From NCBI GenBank assembly GCA_031178585.1, contig JAPSIT010000060.1, forward strand, positions 1-9,771: DNA of 9,771 bases, written 5' to 3'. Below the pieces are notes generated by a model. It searched no databases. It had not been told where the DNA came from and saw only the letters and a program-made list of their open reading frames with translations. The number at the start of each line of letters is the position of its first letter. The stretch's first letter is position 1. The DNA is from Arthrobacter sp. (GTDB taxonomy: Bacteria > Actinomycetota > Actinomycetes > Actinomycetales > Micrococcaceae). The position numbers and the translations under genes were made by a program. Below, one piece after another: positions 6,753-9,771 of the stretch.

Positions 6753-7457
6753 ATGGGCGACTATAGAAGGGTGAGTGAAACGCAGGACAGGTCCGCCCCC
6801 GACAACCGCGCAGCCGGGCACGGCTCCTCCACAGCCTCCCCCAATCCGGGCGCCCAGCCGGTTAAGCCGGTAATCCCCGCCGCAGCCGCCAAGCGTGCCA
6901 ACGCTTCCGTCATTGGAATGATCATCGCGCTGGTGGTCAGCATCGCCGCCTTCCTGCCGATCGTCCTGATGAACCCGGCGCCGAAGACGGAGGGTTTCCG
7001 TCCGGACATCAACGTCAGCGCGGTTGCCGGCAACGCCGCCGGTGTGGCGGGATTCACACCGGTCACGCCCGAGCCGGGTGACACATTCAGACCCAATTAC
7101 GCGCGCTGGGAGGCCGGAACAGCGTCCGGGGTCCCCACCTGGGAAGTCGGCTACGTCACGCCCAAGGAAGCTTTCATAGGCCTGGTCCAGACGCGCCTGG
7201 CCAACCCCACCTGGATCTTGCAGGAGACAAAGAACGCTCCGGTGACCGGAAACCGGGAAGCCGGGGGCCGCGACTGGGAGCTTCGGGATACGGGCAAGGG
7301 TGAGCGGAGCATGGTGCTGGACCACCGCGGAACCACTGTCATCCTGCGCGGCGACGCCCAGCTGGACGAGTTCTCGGCACTGGCCGCCGCCGTCGTGCAG
7401 TCCATGGACAGTAACCCGGCAGTAACGGTTTCCCCTTCGGAGAGCGTCAGCCCGTAA
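6753..7457 (+). CDS. DUF4245 family single-pass membrane protein, function unknown
   Basis: This 234-residue protein has a Ser/Pro/Ala-rich cytosolic N-terminus (1-48), one strong membrane segment at about 51-73 (ASVIGMIIALVVSIAAFLPI), and an outside domain of about 150 residues. The outside domain has the DUF4245 features: YARWEAGTASGVPTWEVGYVTP (116-137), NPTWILQETKN (151-161), GRDWELRD (172-179) and TTVILRGDA (194-202), ending in a Ser/Pro tail. No catalytic motif, lipobox or cleavable signal peptide is visible, so it is a membrane-anchored extracytoplasmic protein. Its role is not established. The useful clue is its position: divergent from glpX here and, from memory, beside glpX in mycobacteria (Rv1100 next to Rv1099c). 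The carbonic anhydrase gene starts 10 bases after its stop, so read-through is likely. Confidence 0.85.
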   Translation: MGDYRRVSETQDRSAPDNRAAGHGSSTASPNPGAQPVKPVIPAAAAKRANASVIGMIIALVVSIAAFLPIVLMNPAPKTEGFRPDINVSAVAGNAAGVAGFTPVTPEPGDTFRPNYARWEAGTASGVPTWEVGYVTPKEAFIGLVQTRLANPTWILQETKNAPVTGNREAGGRDWELRDTGKGERSMVLDHRGTTVILRGDAQLDEFSALAAAVVQSMDSNPAVTVSPSESVSP

Positions 7458-7460
7458 GGT
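7455..7460 (+). promoter_or_regulatory. Candidate -10 box for a leaderless carbonic anhydrase transcript
   Basis: TAAGGT fits the actinobacterial TANNNT pattern and is seven bases before the GTG start, the spacing at which transcription would begin on the start codon. It overlaps the TAA stop of the preceding gene. No good -35 is seen, and the AAGG/AGGGG run could instead act as a Shine-Dalgarno sequence on a read-through mRNA. Confidence 0.45.
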
Positions 7461-7467
7461 AGGGGCC

Positions 7468-8082
7468 GTGGCAACTTATCTGACCCCTGCTCTGGCCTGG
7501 CGCCGCCTGCGCGAAGGAAACGAACGCTTCGTTAGCGGTGAAACCTCTCACCCCAACCAGGACGCTTCACGGCGATCCTCCCTGGTGGAAAACCAGCACC
7601 CCTTCGCGGTGATTTTCGGGTGCTCGGACTCGCGGCTCGCCGCAGAAATCATTTTCGACGTCGGCCTTGGCGACGTTTTCGTGGTGCGGACCGCGGGACA
7701 GGTCATTGACGACGCCGTTTTGGGCTCGCTCGAGTACAGCATCGGCGTGCTGGGCGTCCCGCTGATCGTTGTGTTGGGCCACGACAGCTGCGGCGCAGTG
7801 AGCGCCACCAAGTCCGCGGTCGAAACAGGGCAGATGCCCACGGGCTTCATCCGCGACCTGGTGGAGCGCATCACGCCGTCAGTGCTGACATCCCTCCGCA
7901 ATGACCAGACTGAGGTCAACGACATGGTGGTGGAGCACGTCAAGCAGACCTCGCAGCGGCTGGTCGACAGCTCGCGTGTGATTTCGGACGCAATCGAAAA
8001 CGGCCGGGCTGCGGTCATCGGGCTTTCCTACAGCCTCCGTGAGGGCCACGCGGAGCTTGTTTCCGGAATCGGCGAGCTTTAG
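7468..8082 (+). CDS. Beta-class carbonic anhydrase
   Basis: The enzyme interconverts CO2 and bicarbonate in the cytosol, feeding carboxylases such as PEP or pyruvate carboxylase, fatty-acid carboxylases and PurK. The 204-residue protein shows the full beta-class zinc site: Cys52 in FGCSDSR (50-56), with the Asp54/Arg56 dyad, and His105 and Cys108 in GHDSCGA (104-110). The RTAGQV segment (74-79) and the SLEYSIGVLGVPLIVVLGH core strand are typical. Length is normal for the bacterial short form, with no signal peptide or membrane fusion. The GTG start follows a TAAGGTAGGGGCC stretch that could serve as a ribosome site or as a -10 box for a leaderless mRNA. A 97-base gap separates it from fumC, which has its own promoter candidate. 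Confidence 0.95.
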   Translation: MATYLTPALAWRRLREGNERFVSGETSHPNQDASRRSSLVENQHPFAVIFGCSDSRLAAEIIFDVGLGDVFVVRTAGQVIDDAVLGSLEYSIGVLGVPLIVVLGHDSCGAVSATKSAVETGQMPTGFIRDLVERITPSVLTSLRNDQTEVNDMVVEHVKQTSQRLVDSSRVISDAIENGRAAVIGLSYSLREGHAELVSGIGEL

Positions 8083-8167
8083 CAGCCCGCTGAATGCCCC
8101 CGAAAGCACTCCGGCCGGCGTTCCGTAGCAAGCGGTTCACGGTTTTCGATGCGGCGGGCGATCACCC

Positions 8168-8173
8168 TAAGCT
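8168..8173 (+). promoter_or_regulatory. -10 box for a leaderless fumC transcript
   Basis: TAAGCT (TANNNT) ends six bases before the fumC ATG, so transcription would start at or next to the ATG. The 20 bases before the ATG contain no Shine-Dalgarno-like GGAG/GAGG, which supports leaderless translation. A weak -35 candidate, TTTCGA, lies 18 bases upstream at 8144-8149. Confidence 0.6.
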
Positions 8174-8179
8174 AGCCCC

Positions 8180-9601
8180 ATGACTTCCACTGAAGAGTTC
8201 CGCATTGAACATGACACGATGGGCGAAGTCCGCGTCCCCGTGAACGCCCTGTACCGCGCGCAGACGCAACGTGCAGTCGAGAACTTCCCGATCTCCGGAA
8301 AAACCCTGGAACGTGCCCACATTGAGGCACTGGCCCGGGTTAAGAAAGCCGCCGCCCAGGCCAACGCAGAACTGGGCGTGCTCGACGGCGAGCTGGCCAA
8401 GGCGATCGCGGAGGCTGCCGATGAGGTGGCCACCGGCAAGTACGACGGCGACTTCCCCATCGATGTTTTCCAGACCGGCTCCGGCACGTCTTCGAACATG
8501 AACACCAACGAGGTCCTCGCCGAGCTGGCTACCCGCGCCCTGAAGGCCGCCGGCAGCGACAAGGTGGTGCACCCCAACGACCACGTCAACGCCTCGCAGT
8601 CCTCCAATGACGTGTTCCCCACCTCCGTGCACGTGGCCGCCACCTCGGCCCTGCTCAACGACCTCATCCCTGCGCTCGGTTACCTCGCAGAGTCCCTGGA
8701 GCGGAAGGCCGCTGAATTCAAGGACGTCGTCAAGTCCGGCCGCACCCACCTCATGGACGCCACTCCAGTGACTCTTGGCCAGGAGTTCGGCGGCTACGCA
8801 GCGCAGGTCCGCTACGGCATCGAGCGCATCAACGCCGCCCTTCCCCGCGTGGCAGAGGTCCCCCTCGGCGGCACCGCGGTGGGCACCGGCATCAACACCC
8901 CGGCCGGCTTCCCCGAGCGCGTCATCGAACTGCTCGCCACCGACACGGGCCTGCCCCTGACCGAGGCACGTGACCACTTCGAGGCCCAGGCGAACCGCGA
9001 CGGCCTCATCGAAGCCTCCAGCCAGCTGCGCAACATTGCCATCTCCTTCATGAAGATCAACAATGACCTGCGCTGGATGGGCTCCGGCCCCAACACCGGC
9101 CTCGGCGAGATCGCCATTCCGGACCTGCAGCCGGGCTCCTCCATCATGCCGGGCAAGGTCAACCCCGTTATCTGCGAGGCCTCCATCATGGTTTGCGCCC
9201 AGGTCATCGGCAACGACACCGCTATCGCCTGGTCCGGGACGAACGGGGCCTTCGAACTGAACGTCGGCATCCCCGTCATGGCCGCGAACCTCCTCGAGTC
9301 CGTGCGCCTGCTGGCCAACACCAGCCGCGTCATGGCGGACAAGATGATCGACGGCATCACCGCAAACGCCGAGCGCGCCCGGTTCCTGGCTGAGGCGTCG
9401 CCGTCCATCGTCACCCCGCTGAACAAGTACATCGGGTACGAGAACGCGGCCAAGATCGCCAAGAAGGCCGTGGCTGAGGGCCTCACCATCCGCGAAGCCG
9501 TGGTTGCCATGGGCTTCCTGGAACGCGGTGAGCTGACCGAAGAGCAGCTGGAAACCGCCCTGGACGTCATGTCCATGACCCGCCCTCCGCACAAGGCGTA
9601 G
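8180..9601 (+). CDS. fumC: Fumarate hydratase, class II (FumC)
   Basis: FumC is the iron-free, oxygen-stable fumarase that interconverts fumarate and L-malate in the TCA cycle as a cytosolic homotetramer. The 473-residue protein has the usual length and motifs: [14 protein letters not shown] (99-112), the substrate segment [19 protein letters not shown] (131-149), GRTH with catalytic-region His190, GGTAVGTG (230-237), and the superfamily signature [11 protein letters not shown] (319-329), whose serine pair (320/321) carries the catalytic base. GTSSNMN in place of the enterobacterial GTQSNMN is usual for actinobacterial fumarases. The MPGKVNP loop is shared with aspartase and argininosuccinate lyase, but the whole-length pattern fits fumarase. 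It is preceded by a leaderless-type promoter and followed by a GC-rich hairpin, so it is probably its own transcript, with possible read-through from the carbonic anhydrase gene. Confidence 0.97.
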   Translation: MTSTEEFRIEHDTMGEVRVPVNALYRAQTQRAVENFPISGKTLERAHIEALARVKKAAAQANAELGVLDGELAKAIAEAADEVATGKYDGDFPIDVFQTGSGTSSNMNTNEVLAELATRALKAAGSDKVVHPNDHVNASQSSNDVFPTSVHVAATSALLNDLIPALGYLAESLERKAAEFKDVVKSGRTHLMDATPVTLGQEFGGYAAQVRYGIERINAALPRVAEVPLGGTAVGTGINTPAGFPERVIELLATDTGLPLTEARDHFEAQANRDGLIEASSQLRNIAISFMKINNDLRWMGSGPNTGLGEIAIPDLQPGSSIMPGKVNPVICEASIMVCAQVIGNDTAIAWSGTNGAFELNVGIPVMAANLLESVRLLANTSRVMADKMIDGITANAERARFLAEASPSIVTPLNKYIGYENAAKIAKKAVAEGLTIREAVVAMGFLERGELTEEQLETALDVMSMTRPPHKA

Positions 9602-9637
9602 CGTTCTGACGTCTGGACTTCCAGAACTGGCGTACGA

Positions 9638-9677
9638 CGGCGGCCGCCCACCTTCCAGCGAAGGCGGGCGGCCGCTG
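9638..9677 (+). terminator. GC-rich hairpin downstream of fumC
   Basis: GCGGCCGCCC (9640-9649) and GGGCGGCCGC (9666-9675) are perfect inverted copies. They extend inward, after one mismatch, by CCTT/AAGG around a six-base loop, and outward by a G-T and a C-G pair. It begins 37 bases after the fumC stop. The following bases are GGGGTTAAGG, without a T run, so it is a U-tail-less terminator or mRNA 3'-end stabiliser. A smaller TCTGG-ACTT-CCAGA hairpin (9612-9625) lies just before it. Confidence 0.6.
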
Positions 9678-9753
9678 GGGTTAAGGCGGTTTCTGCTCCG
9701 GTCCGCGGGTCCCGCGGTGTAGGGCCTCAGTGTGCGGTGGTTCGCGCTGCGCC

Positions 9754-9769
9754 GCCCGCTCAGGCGGGC
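9754..9769. terminator. GC hairpin at the right edge
   Basis: GCCCGC-TCAG-GCGGGC makes a 6 bp stem with a tetraloop. The window ends two bases later, so it could belong to a gene coming leftward from outside or be a second fumC terminator. No coding region is recognisable between the fumC stop and the window end. Confidence 0.35.
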
Positions 9770-9771
9770 AG

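Noticed and set aside
8474..8500. GTSSNMN in fumarase in place of GTQSNMN as an active-site oddity
   Set aside because: The same wording is familiar from actinobacterial fumarases such as that of M. tuberculosis, so it is a lineage trait.
8162..9592. A 476-codon minus-strand open frame covering almost all of fumC
   Set aside because: It mirrors the fumC codon frame and has no recognisable domain; long antisense frames are expected where third positions are nearly all G or C.

Overview
The window looks like a chromosomal segment of a high-GC Gram-positive bacterium, most likely an Arthrobacter/Pseudarthrobacter-type member of the Micrococcaceae. The reasons are the very GC-rich third codon positions, an actinobacterial-type FumC and class II fructose-bisphosphatase, a DUF4245 protein, an actinobacterial LCP protein and a FemX-type peptidoglycan bridge enzyme (Arthrobacter murein is classically of the A3alpha, interpeptide-bridged type). 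The genus is inferred; no rRNA is present. I see no rRNA, tRNA, insertion sequence, prophage gene or CRISPR array.

Positions 1-5278 form one tightly packed rightward cluster: the 3' part of purK (cut by the window edge), purE, an LCP (LytR-CpsA-Psr) family gene, manA and a femX-like gene. Junctions are a 4-base overlap and gaps of 10, 35 and 5 bases, so the five are probably one operon. It joins two steps of purine synthesis (AIR to CAIR) to three cell-envelope functions: mannose-6-phosphate supply, attachment of a polymer to peptidoglycan, and synthesis of the peptidoglycan cross-bridge.

Positions 5279-5543 are a convergent intergenic region holding small hairpins, one perfect DnaA-box match and a striking palindrome with 15-17 bp arms that looks like a REP-type repeat. 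Leftward glpX (class II fructose-1,6-bisphosphatase, gluconeogenesis) follows. From a 171-base divergent promoter region run rightward a DUF4245 membrane protein, a beta-class carbonic anhydrase and fumC (class II fumarase). From memory, fum, glpX and a DUF4245 gene are also neighbours in Mycobacterium tuberculosis (Rv1098c-Rv1100), so this is an old actinobacterial neighbourhood, here rearranged and with a carbonic anhydrase inside it. Both the carbonic anhydrase and fumC have TANNNT -10 boxes placed for leaderless transcripts. The last 170 bases carry GC-rich hairpins, probably terminators.

Most of the window is conserved core metabolism. I found no convincing undescribed defence, mobile or biosynthetic system. 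The best leads are the palindromic repeat, the unexplained DUF4245 linkage, the four-TM LCP protein and the mixed purine/envelope operon.
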